DNA from: Adhaeribacter aquaticus DSM 16391
Lineage (GTDB): Bacteria; Bacteroidota; Bacteroidia; Cytophagales; Hymenobacteraceae
Direction of reading: 5' to 3'
NCBI RefSeq assembly: GCF_000473365.1
Contig: NZ_KI421517.1
Location: forward strand, 1,261,363-1,325,362
DNA: 64,000 nucleotides
Part shown: in pieces, positions 7,940 to 15,318 of the stretch
Layout of the letters: each line of letters opens with the position of its first letter
How positions within the stretch are numbered: the stretch's first letter is position 1
Translations under genes and position numbers: made by a program
Notes under the pieces: model-generated
Seen by the model: only the letters and a program-made list of their open reading frames with translations
The model's database searches: none
What the model was told of the DNA's origin: nothing

Positions 7940-8494
7940 ATGACGCAAAATTTATCCTTTAACAGGACTGCAGAACAGGAGCTGGCAATGATGTTGGAAA
8001 GCAGTAATCCTGAAGCACTTAGTATGCTCTACGATAAATATGCGTCGGTATTACTGGGTTTGATAACCCGTATGGTAGGCGACGAAGAACAAGCGGAATG
8101 TGTGTTACAGAAAACGTTTGTAAGCATTTGGCTGCAGCGGTCTCAATTCCCGGCTTCCAATTTAAGTTTATATTCGTGGGTTATTTTACTGGCCCGCGAC
8201 GCAGCTAAAACTTTCCTGAAAACTGAAAAGCCCCAATCCTTTTCTAAAACAGCAGAAAATAGTACCTTTGTATTATCTGCCGATCGTACTTCTTTGGAAG
8301 TGCCACCTGTACCACCAAAAGAAAGTAATTTTATTTGCCACCTGGAACCACACGATAAAACAGCTTTAGACCTGGTTTACCTGAAAGGCTGTACGTGTGA
8401 AGAAGCAGCGGCTATTTTAAATATTTCGGTAGATGAGTTAAAAATAAGCTTGAAAAAGGCTATTAAACAATTGGGAGCCGATAAAGCTGCATGA
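7940..8494 (+). CDS. ECF-type RNA polymerase sigma factor
   Basis: The protein has 184 residues. The region 2 helix EALSMLYDKYASVLLGLITRMVGDEEQAECVLQKTFVSIW (about 29-68) binds core polymerase and the -10 element. A variable linker follows (about 105-130), then region 4 (DKTALDLVYLKGCTCEEAAAILNISVDELKISLKKAIKQL). It is an ECF sigma-70 of the kind that partners with small anti-sigma proteins. The stop codon overlaps the start of the next gene by four bases (ATGA at 8491-8494), so sigma and anti-sigma should be made in fixed ratio. No classical -35/-10 of its own could be assigned. Confidence 0.9.
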   Translation: MTQNLSFNRTAEQELAMMLESSNPEALSMLYDKYASVLLGLITRMVGDEEQAECVLQKTFVSIWLQRSQFPASNLSLYSWVILLARDAAKTFLKTEKPQSFSKTAENSTFVLSADRTSLEVPPVPPKESNFICHLEPHDKTALDLVYLKGCTCEEAAAILNISVDELKISLKKAIKQLGADKAA

Positions 8495-9102
8495 GGAACA
8501 TTGCTGAATTTATAGAATCCGGAATTTTGGAATTGTATGTAATGGGTAGTACTACTCCTGAGGAAACGCAGGAAGTAGAATTGCTGGCTGCGCAACATCC
8601 GGAAATCCAAGCTGAAATAAATGCCATAAGTACTACCATGGAAGCGTATGCCATGGCCCATGCCGTAGAACCTAATCCTACCATTAAATACCTGGTAATG
8701 GCCACCATTGATTATATGGAGCGCCTTAAAAATGGTGAACTGTCCGCTACTCCACCAGAACTCACGCCAGCATCTAAGGTAGCTGATTATGCCGAGTGGT
8801 TAAACCGGTCTGATTTGCAGGCGCCGGCTGAAGTAAAAGAAATTTATGTAAAGCTTATTGGTGCTACTCCAGAAGCTACTACTGCTATTGTTTGGCTAAA
8901 AGAAGGAGCTCCTACAGAATTGCACCACGATGAGCACGAGCGTTTCCTGATATTGGAAGGTACCTGCGCCATTACATCCGGAGATCAGATATATCACCTG
9001 GGCCCAGGTGACTTCTATGCTGTACCTTTGCATGTGCCTCATAGTTTCCAGGTTACTTCGGAAATACCTTGTAAAGTAATATTGCAACGGGTAGCAGCCT
9101 AG
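8491..9102 (+). CDS. Anti-sigma-like protein with a C-terminal cupin domain (ChrR-like architecture)
   Basis: The protein has 203 residues. Residues 1-60 (IAEFIESGILELYVMGSTTP..., AAQHPEIQAEINAI) match the N-terminal sigma-binding helices of the Bacteroidota anti-sigma/RskA group. Instead of a membrane helix and periplasmic domain, the protein continues into a cupin. Motif 1 is PTELHHDEHERFLILEG (141-157) with H145/H146, H149 and E150; motif 2 is GPGDFYAVPLHVPHSF with H184. The histidines could hold a metal, as in the zinc cupin of ChrR, which senses singlet oxygen. The ChrR N-terminal zinc cysteines are absent. It is soluble. Its start codon overlaps the sigma stop (ATGA), the strongest evidence for the pairing. 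Confidence 0.82.
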   Translation: MRNIAEFIESGILELYVMGSTTPEETQEVELLAAQHPEIQAEINAISTTMEAYAMAHAVEPNPTIKYLVMATIDYMERLKNGELSATPPELTPASKVADYAEWLNRSDLQAPAEVKEIYVKLIGATPEATTAIVWLKEGAPTELHHDEHERFLILEGTCAITSGDQIYHLGPGDFYAVPLHVPHSFQVTSEIPCKVILQRVAA

Positions 9103-9181
9103 GGTAAATTCGTCTGCCAGAAAAAATCAGTTGAAATTTTCCTAAACCGGTAGCCTTTTCAGACTGTAGTTTATAGCTGAT

Positions 9182-10057
9182 TTATTTCCGATCCTGCATA
9201 AATTGGCGTATTTCGTTGTACCGCGGATTCCAGGAGAAAATAAATTGGGTAATCATGGGGATATGCTTTTTCCCTTCCAATATCCGGTAATCAAAATAAG
9301 GTGCCGTAGTTTTAAGGGCCTTCACAAACTTCTCGTTGCTTTTACTAATAGAAGGATAGGTTTTTTCGCCTAAATAAATAAGGAAAGGCGGTACTTGCGG
9401 ATGCAAATGATACAAAGGAGAAGCCTCTTTCCAGGTGGCCGGATCAGTAGTAAAAGTATCTAAATAGGTGTTGCCGGACGCATAATTTTGTTCTTGTAAA
9501 TACCCATACATATCCAAGCCGGCAGCATCAATAAGAATAGTGCCTTTTATAGGGTTCTGTATCCCAATTTGGTTGAAATATTCATCTCGAATAGAGATAA
9601 GGGCTGCCAGGTGACCGCCCGCTGAGTGACCTGATATAAATATACGCTCCGGGTTGCCGCCATACGCCTGAATATGCTGCTTTACCCAAACTGCTGCTTT
9701 AGCAGAGGCTGCTGCCATTTCGCGGTAAGTAGCTTTAGGGCTTAGCGGATAATTAATGATAACGGTTACTACTCCTTTACGGGCCATACGAGCACCTAAA
9801 AAACTATACTGTGTTTTATTGCCGGAGTTCCAGTTGCCCCCATGAATAAAAACAAAAACATCCTTCAGCTCTTTAGTATTATAGGGGGCATACACATCTA
9901 ATTGCTGCCTTTCAACCGGATGTGCTTCTTTCGCATCCAGATAGGTAATGTCCTTACTGCGGTTGATCCTTGTAAAGGCACACCCTGAGATATTGAATAC
10001 TAAAAAGCAACCAGCAAGTAAATTAGCTAGAAAAATAGTAGGTGTTCTTATTAGCAT
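9182..10057 (-). CDS. Lipid-anchored alpha/beta-hydrolase (esterase/lipase-like)
   Basis: The protein has 291 residues. An N-terminal hydrophobic segment ends in a lipobox ISGC (C26), so it is predicted to be a lipoprotein. The hydrolase core shows the oxyanion motif HGGNW (72-76) of the hormone-sensitive-lipase/BD-FAE group and the nucleophile elbow GHSAGGH with S145. A late His in LEGKKHIPM would complete the triad with an acid in the IYLGEKTYP region. It should hydrolyse carboxyl esters in the envelope; substrates might be acetylated or feruloylated glycans, which I infer only from the polymer-rich neighbourhood. It is transcribed alone, convergent with the anti-sigma gene. Confidence 0.85.
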   Translation of the reverse strand: MLIRTPTIFLANLLAGCFLVFNISGCAFTRINRSKDITYLDAKEAHPVERQQLDVYAPYNTKELKDVFVFIHGGNWNSGNKTQYSFLGARMARKGVVTVIINYPLSPKATYREMAAASAKAAVWVKQHIQAYGGNPERIFISGHSAGGHLAALISIRDEYFNQIGIQNPIKGTILIDAAGLDMYGYLQEQNYASGNTYLDTFTTDPATWKEASPLYHLHPQVPPFLIYLGEKTYPSISKSNEKFVKALKTTAPYFDYRILEGKKHIPMITQFIFSWNPRYNEIRQFMQDRK

Positions 10058-10132
10058 ATAAGGTTCTGGAATACTTTGCCATTAACCCAGATAGTAAAAA
10101 AATGTTTAAAGAATTTACCTGAAGTTCTTGTT

Positions 10133-10199
10133 AAGCTTGCCGAAGAAATTTTTAATACCCGTTGTGCTTATTTAGTATTTTAAGTTCTGAGGCAAGCTT
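10133..10199. repeat. Inverted repeat aagcttgcc/ggcaagctt with a 49-base centre
   Basis: Perfect 9-base arms lie at 10133-10141 and 10191-10199 in the spacer between two minus-strand genes, about 45 bases after the stop of the Ldh-type gene. The arms are not followed by a T-run, so this is not a standard terminator. It may be an RNA stem or chance. Confidence 0.4.
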
Positions 10200-10244
10200 G
10201 GAAGATTTAATATTAGCTAACAATCTTTTGTTTACCTACACTGA

Positions 10245-11357
10245 TTAGAAGCCCGGACTTAACTCAATACCGGTATGGCGGGCAACTTCTTCCAGAGAAG
10301 AAACCACTTCTTTATTTAAGTTAATGCCTTCTTTCATCAATTGCTCATAGGCCCTTCTTTCCGGATCACCAGGAATTAAAACTTCTTTTTGTCCGGGTTG
10401 CGGTTTGCTACCGCGCATGGTTTGCACCCAATCATCTATCTGGCGTTTAAACTCATCTTTATCCCGAAAGCCTTCAATATCGTAAGCACCAAAAAAATGA
10501 CCAATCCCCTTCCCTACTTCGCGTTGCGGCGGAGCTACGTGTATGGCAAATGGCGAAGCAAAAGGTCCCCAATTGGCACCGCTCAGAACCGCACATAAAA
10601 TGTCTACCATGGCGGCTAAACAATATCCCTTGTGTCCGCTACCGGTTTGGTCGCCGCCGCCTCCTAATGGCAATAAAGCACCACCCTCAATCATATCGGC
10701 CGGGTTTGTAGTAGATTTCCCATCCTTGTCCAAACACCAGCCTTCGGGTACTAGTTGACCTTTACGTTTAGCAATTTCTATTTTTCCGTAGGCAACGGCA
10801 CTGGAGGCAAAGTCTATTAGTACCGGAGGCTCTTTATATCCAGGAAAAGCAATAGCAATCGGGTTAGTACCTAACATTTTTTCTGCTCCCAGGAAAGGCG
10901 CTACTCCCGCAGTAGTATTGGTCATGGATAAACCTATTAAATCTTGCTTTAGGGCCATTACCGGATAGTAACCGGCAGCGCCATAATGGTTGGTATTAAA
11001 CACGCTAATCCAGCCGGAGCCGTGGTCGTGGGCCCGCTGCATGGTTAGTTCCATTACTTTGGGGCCAACTACTAAGCCCAAACCATTATCGCCGTCTACG
11101 GTAGCCACGCTGCCTTTGCCCCGTACTATTTTTATTTCTGGTCGGGGGTTAATGCGTTTTATGTTTAATAAATCGAAATAAGTTTTAAGCCGGGCAATGC
11201 CATGCGACTCAATGCCGTGTTCGTCGCTGTAAGCCAGTACATCGGCGGCTAGAATGGCGTCTTCGGTAGGTACATTAAAATATTCAAAAACCTGAGTAGT
11301 AAATTCCCGCAAGTGCTGCGGCGAAAATAAAACGGTATTAGCTGGTTTTTCGGCCAT
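10245..11357 (-). CDS. Ldh-family (malate/L-lactate/ureidoglycolate-type) NAD(P)-dependent dehydrogenase
   Basis: This 370-residue protein belongs to the LDH2/MDG2 family, which has a fold unlike classical lactate dehydrogenases. The family signatures are DEHGIESHGIARLKTYFD with the SHG histidine H52, DGDNGLGLVVGPKVME, FNTNHYGAAGYYPVMA with H124, TNTTAGVAPFLGAEKMLGTNP and GSGHKGYCLAAMVDIL. Members reduce or oxidise 2-hydroxyacids such as malate, L-lactate, ureidoglycolate or diketogulonate with NAD(P). The sequence does not fix the substrate. It is cytoplasmic. No sugar-acid or purine catabolic genes flank it, so pathway context is missing. Confidence 0.88.
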   Translation of the reverse strand: MAEKPANTVLFSPQHLREFTTQVFEYFNVPTEDAILAADVLAYSDEHGIESHGIARLKTYFDLLNIKRINPRPEIKIVRGKGSVATVDGDNGLGLVVGPKVMELTMQRAHDHGSGWISVFNTNHYGAAGYYPVMALKQDLIGLSMTNTTAGVAPFLGAEKMLGTNPIAIAFPGYKEPPVLIDFASSAVAYGKIEIAKRKGQLVPEGWCLDKDGKSTTNPADMIEGGALLPLGGGGDQTGSGHKGYCLAAMVDILCAVLSGANWGPFASPFAIHVAPPQREVGKGIGHFFGAYDIEGFRDKDEFKRQIDDWVQTMRGSKPQPGQKEVLIPGDPERRAYEQLMKEGINLNKEVVSSLEEVARHTGIELSPGF

Positions 11358-11665
11358 AATAGTAGTTGGTGGAGGATTAAACTTTATCTGGCAGGTTAAA
11401 TAACTGTGCTGCCGGAAAGGTGAAGTTTGTAAGGAAAGGCTATAAATACAAATTTGTTCATGATTTTCTATCCTGTAATTATAGATTTGCTTTCAATTAC
11501 TAACCCTGTACCTGATAGAGATGCATGCAAACGGAAAATACCGGAGCTTTTGTTTTTAGATATCAATTTCCTTCTTTTGTCGTTACCTATTTTAATTCTT
11601 TCCTTACAAGTATTGAGTTAGAGAGTGCAGAATCACAAAAAAATTAGCAAAAACAATAACAGCAA
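11358..11665. other. Divergent intergenic region, 308 bases
   Basis: Spacer between the minus-strand dehydrogenase and the plus-strand phosphoesterase. The only motif noted is TAGATTTG at 11482-11489, which matches the Bacteroidota -7 consensus TAnnTTTG facing plus. The nearest upstream TTTG (11453-11456) is spaced a few bases too far for a confident -33 element. No open frame was found. Confidence 0.4.
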
Positions 11666-12922
11666 ATGCGTCAGTTTCTTCTTATTATGGGGATTTTGTC
11701 CCTATTAATGGATTGGTATGTTTATCAGGGAATTAAAAAAATTACAGCTAACTGGAAATCAGAGCGGGCACGCCGCTGGGTACGCCAAGGCTATTGGGCT
11801 TTTTTTATTCTGCTTATTATAAGCTTTGCCTACACATTTTATCTGAGGTTTTCTACCGACGATACTTACCCTTTTATGAAATGGGTGATTAGTGCTTTCC
11901 TCACTTTTTTTGTTACCAAGCTGGTGTTTATTCTGGTCTTGTTCAGCGAAGATATCTTCCGATTAATAGTAGCCGCTTTCCGATTGTTTAGCGGAACAAA
12001 GCAGCAGGATGGTACTGGTAACCAGTTTCTGCCGGAGCGCCGGAAGTTTGTGAGTCAGTTAGCTTTATTGGTGGCTGCCATTCCATTTTCGGCATTTATC
12101 TACGGTATTTTTAAAGGCAAATATGCTTATAAAGTACACCGGCACACCTTGTATTTTGAAGATTTGCCGGCGGCCTTTGATGGTTTTACCATTACTCAAA
12201 TCTCAGATGTGCATTCTGGTAGTTTTGATAATAAGGAAGCTGTGCAACGGGGAATAGATCTGATAAATGCTCAAAAATCGGACTTATTTGTTTTTACCGG
12301 CGATCTGGTAAATGATGTGGCAACCGAGATCGAACCATACATGCCGTTGTTTAGTCAGATTAAAGCGCCATTTGGGCAATATTCTATTTTAGGTAACCAC
12401 GACTATGGCATGTATACCGACTGGAAAAGTGTAGAGGAGCGTAATCAGAACCTGGAAAAGTTAAAAAAACATCATTCAGAATTAGGTTACCGATTACTCT
12501 TGGATGAGCATGTAGAAATAGAGAAAAACGGAGAAAAAATAACTTTACTCGGAGTAGAGAATTGGGGGACAGGTTTTATTGAATTGGGAGATTTAGACAA
12601 AGCCTTAACCGGCGTAGCTACTAATGCCTTTAAAGTGTTGCTGTCGCATGACCCTTCGCATTGGGAGGAACGCGTAAAAGTACATCCAACCCAGGTGCAC
12701 CTAACCCTTTCAGGGCATACACATGGGATGCAGTTTGGCATAGAAACTCCTCTGGGCAAATGGAGCCCGGTAAAATATCGTTATAAAAACTGGGCAGGGT
12801 TAGCCGAGGAAAATGGCCGAAGGTTATACATTAATCGGGGTTTCGGCTTTATTGGCTTTTCCGGGCGAGTGGGTATCTGGCCCGAAATTACCGTATTAGA
12901 GCTAAAGCGGGGAAAAGCTTAA
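11666..12922 (+). CDS. Membrane-anchored metallophosphoesterase (YkuE-like)
   Basis: The protein has 418 residues. The N-terminal part holds membrane helices (about 3-20, 43-60, 72-95 and 130-148), and the C-terminal part is a calcineurin-like phosphoesterase. All five metal-binding motifs are visible: D181-x-H183 in ISDVHSG, GD at 212-213 in FTGDLVND, GNHD at 243-246, the histidine in LLSHDPSHW and SGHTHGMQ. This is the layout of YkuE-type enzymes, which hydrolyse phosphate esters at the membrane surface, in some cases lipid A or UDP-diacylglucosamine-like substrates. The catalytic side cannot be proven from sequence. It ends ahead of a shared bidirectional terminator. Confidence 0.88.
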   Translation: MRQFLLIMGILSLLMDWYVYQGIKKITANWKSERARRWVRQGYWAFFILLIISFAYTFYLRFSTDDTYPFMKWVISAFLTFFVTKLVFILVLFSEDIFRLIVAAFRLFSGTKQQDGTGNQFLPERRKFVSQLALLVAAIPFSAFIYGIFKGKYAYKVHRHTLYFEDLPAAFDGFTITQISDVHSGSFDNKEAVQRGIDLINAQKSDLFVFTGDLVNDVATEIEPYMPLFSQIKAPFGQYSILGNHDYGMYTDWKSVEERNQNLEKLKKHHSELGYRLLLDEHVEIEKNGEKITLLGVENWGTGFIELGDLDKALTGVATNAFKVLLSHDPSHWEERVKVHPTQVHLTLSGHTHGMQFGIETPLGKWSPVKYRYKNWAGLAEENGRRLYINRGFGFIGFSGRVGIWPEITVLELKRGKA

Positions 12923-13113
12923 TTGTCAGTTGCTTTTGATTCAGCTACTCTGTTTAAATTTGAACTATGCTATATTTTGCTACTGGATAAGATGTAGGAG
13001 ATGCTCATGTATTTCCGGGAGCATTTTTGGCAAATGTATCTTTTTAAGATGTTTAGCTACTTTTGATTAATGGAAAGTAAATTATTCCAAAGTAGGCTTT
13101 AACGGCATAAAAC

Positions 13114-13144
13114 AAAAAGGCCTGGTATTTCACCAGGCCTTTTT
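13114..13144. terminator. Strong bidirectional intrinsic terminator
   Basis: A perfect 13-base stem, aaaaaggcctggt (13114-13126) with accaggccttttt (13132-13144), closes a 5-base loop. It has T-tracts in both orientations and lies between the convergent phosphoesterase (plus) and small-protein gene (minus). Confidence 0.9.
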
Positions 13145-13153
13145 TATAAGTAA

Positions 13154-13450
13154 TTAAGCGTGTGCTGTTTTGTTACGGGCAATAGCAGACTGAATTTTAT
13201 TGTTTACTGTTGATCTGTTTGCTAAGTAATAAGCGCTGGCAGCTATTAAAGCGCCACCTGCTATTTTCTGAGTAGTGCTCATATTTTTTACATGAGTAGC
13301 GGCAGTAGTTCCATAATTGCCTAAAGAAGTTGGTAAGTTTCTAACGGCGGATGTCGCCTTATTCATCCAGCCACCATTATTAGCTGGTACGTGCTCTTGT
13401 AGATACTCCTGCGATGCAGTTAATGATGAGGGTGCTTCTTGATTTTCCAT
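13154..13450 (-). CDS. Small Ala/Gly-rich protein with one hydrophobic segment, function unknown
   Basis: The protein has 98 residues. Residues 1-30 are polar (QEAPSSLTASQEYLQEH). The middle has a positively charged segment with repeated Thr/Ala. A single hydrophobic stretch with glycines, IAGGALIAASAYYLANR (about 63-79), is followed by a basic tail (IARNKTAHA). It could be a small membrane protein or a self-associating helix of the glycine-zipper kind. No recognised domain is present. The reading frame is supported by a well-placed terminator 10 bases after its stop and by 240 bases of non-coding sequence upstream. No neighbour suggests a function. Confidence 0.6.
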   Translation of the reverse strand: MENQEAPSSLTASQEYLQEHVPANNGGWMNKATSAVRNLPTSLGNYGTTAATHVKNMSTTQKIAGGALIAASAYYLANRSTVNNKIQSAIARNKTAHA

Positions 13451-13691
13451 AGTATAAATATTTTAAAAATTTAATATTTCTTATTTTTAGTACTTTCAAT
13501 TTACCCCTTTGTAACAGGATTAGTTACGTAAAATCATACTTTTATAACTTTAATTTTAATTAAAGCTAATATTTAATATATAAATATCCTGATATTATTC
13601 CCGCTGTCATTTAGAATTATAAAGTTTTAACCTTAAAATGTACAGGGTTCTTAACACTATTATTGCGCAATCAGGAAAAGCAGAACATAAT

Positions 13692-15128
13692 TTATTTCCG
13701 GTCAGAGCCTGGTTGTTTATCATTGATGAAAACCGGGTTAATCATATTTTCAAAAGAATAAATTTCATCCCACTTCTCCTGCTCAATGAGTTTGCGTTCT
13801 AATACTACAATATCATGGATGGATTTACCGGTAGCTAAGGCTTCTTTGGCAATAGAGGCAGAAGTTTCGTAACCCAGAATTGGGTTCAAAGCCGTGACTA
13901 TACCTATGCTATTCATTACCATATTTCTGGTAACTTCTACGTTTGCCTGTATACCATCTATGCATTTGGTTCGCAGCGTATTAATGGCGTTTATCATGTA
14001 GTTGATGGAGGTAAATAAGCTAAAAACAATTACTGGTTCCATTACATTTAACTGCAATTGGCCGGCTTCAGCAGCCATGGTTATGGTTACGTCTGCTCCC
14101 ACTACATAAAAAGCAGTCTGATTTACTACTTCCGGAATTACCGGATTTACTTTACCCGGCATGATAGAAGAACCCGGCTGCATAGGCGGTAATTTAATTT
14201 CATTGAAACCGGTTCTTGGGCCGGAAGAAAGCAAACGTAAATCGTTGCAGATCTTGGAGATTTTAATGGCACTGCGTTTTAAGGAAGCAGATATCTGCAC
14301 ATACGTACCCATGTCAGAAGTAGCTTCAATTAAATCCGGGGCCAGATAAATGGGCAACCCGGTTATTTCAGCTAAATATTTCGTTACTAACTGCGGATAG
14401 CCTTGCGGTGCATTAATACTGGTACCAATAGCGGTGGCACCCATATTTACTTCTACTAATTTTTGCTGGGCTTCCTGCAAATGCCGGATGTCATCGTTTA
14501 TGGTGGTACAATAGGCGTGAAACTCCTGACCCAATGACATAGGAACAGCATCTTGTAACTGGGTACGGCCCATTTTTAGCACGTTTTTAAATTCTTCGGC
14601 TTTTCTTTCGAAAGATCCGGCCAGAGCTGTCATCGCCTCCAGGTAAAAATCTACCTTTCGGTAGAGCGCCATCATAAGAGCAGTTGGATAGGTATCGTTA
14701 GTGGATTGGGAAAAGTTAACGTGGTTGTTCGGGTGTAAATACTCATACTGCCCTTTCTGGTAACCTAAATATTCTAAACCAATATTGGCAATAACTTCAT
14801 TAGCATTCATGTTGACGGATGTACCTGCTCCGCCCTGAATCAAGTCTGTTACAAACTGATCATGGTATTCGCCGGAGATTAATTTGTCGCAGGCAAACAC
14901 AATTGCTTCCGCTAATTTAGGATCCAGTACGCCTAGATCACGGTTAGCTAATGCTGCAGCTTTTTTTACATAGCCAAAAGCTTGGATAAAGGCCGGTTCG
15001 CTTGCATTGGTAATACCCGTAATATTAAAATTTTCGAGCGCCCGCATGGTTTGCACCCCATAATAAACATTGTTAGGAATTTGCTTTTCGCCCAGGAAAT
15101 CGTGTTCTATTCTATAGGATAAATCCAT
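13692..15128 (-). CDS. aspA: Aspartate ammonia-lyase (aspartase)
   Basis: This 478-residue protein belongs to the aspartase/fumarase superfamily. The superfamily signature with the catalytic serine loop, [12 protein letters not shown], is at 319-330. The discriminating motif is GRTQLQDAVPMSLGQEF (188-204), with Gln at the position where fumarase C has His (compare the fumarase gene at 50.4 kb). TSVNMNANEVIAN and NFSQSTNDTYPTA provide further substrate-binding loops. It deaminates L-aspartate to fumarate and ammonia in the cytoplasm, feeding the citric acid cycle. It is single, with spacers of 241 bases downstream and 190 bases upstream. Length is normal for the family. Confidence 0.93.
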   Translation of the reverse strand: MDLSYRIEHDFLGEKQIPNNVYYGVQTMRALENFNITGITNASEPAFIQAFGYVKKAAALANRDLGVLDPKLAEAIVFACDKLISGEYHDQFVTDLIQGGAGTSVNMNANEVIANIGLEYLGYQKGQYEYLHPNNHVNFSQSTNDTYPTALMMALYRKVDFYLEAMTALAGSFERKAEEFKNVLKMGRTQLQDAVPMSLGQEFHAYCTTINDDIRHLQEAQQKLVEVNMGATAIGTSINAPQGYPQLVTKYLAEITGLPIYLAPDLIEATSDMGTYVQISASLKRSAIKISKICNDLRLLSSGPRTGFNEIKLPPMQPGSSIMPGKVNPVIPEVVNQTAFYVVGADVTITMAAEAGQLQLNVMEPVIVFSLFTSINYMINAINTLRTKCIDGIQANVEVTRNMVMNSIGIVTALNPILGYETSASIAKEALATGKSIHDIVVLERKLIEQEKWDEIYSFENMINPVFINDKQPGSDRK

Positions 15129-15262
15129 CTATGTTATATTAGGTTAATTAGATATTTAGAAGCTCTTAATAAAATTAACTTACCTGTTTTAGATAAACTT
15201 TGTTTAACCTATGGGATAAAGAGGTAAATAATTGGATTATTGTACAGGTTTATTTTAATGCA

Positions 15263-15297
15263 AAAAGCCTCCAGAACTATAGTGTCAGGAGGCTTTT
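15263..15297 (-). terminator. Intrinsic terminator of the GH42-POT unit
   Basis: The arms aaaagcctcc (15263-15272) and ggaggctttt (15288-15297) form a 10-base stem around a 15-base loop, 22 bases after the GH42 stop. A-rich sequence on the plus strand gives the U-tract for minus-strand transcripts. Confidence 0.8.
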
Positions 15298-15318
15298 ATT
15301 TAGATTTAATTCTATTGT

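Noticed and set aside
13692..15128. Reading this gene as a second fumarase
   Set aside because: The GRTQ motif and overall pattern fit aspartase; the fumarase-type GRTH is in the gene at 50.4 kb.
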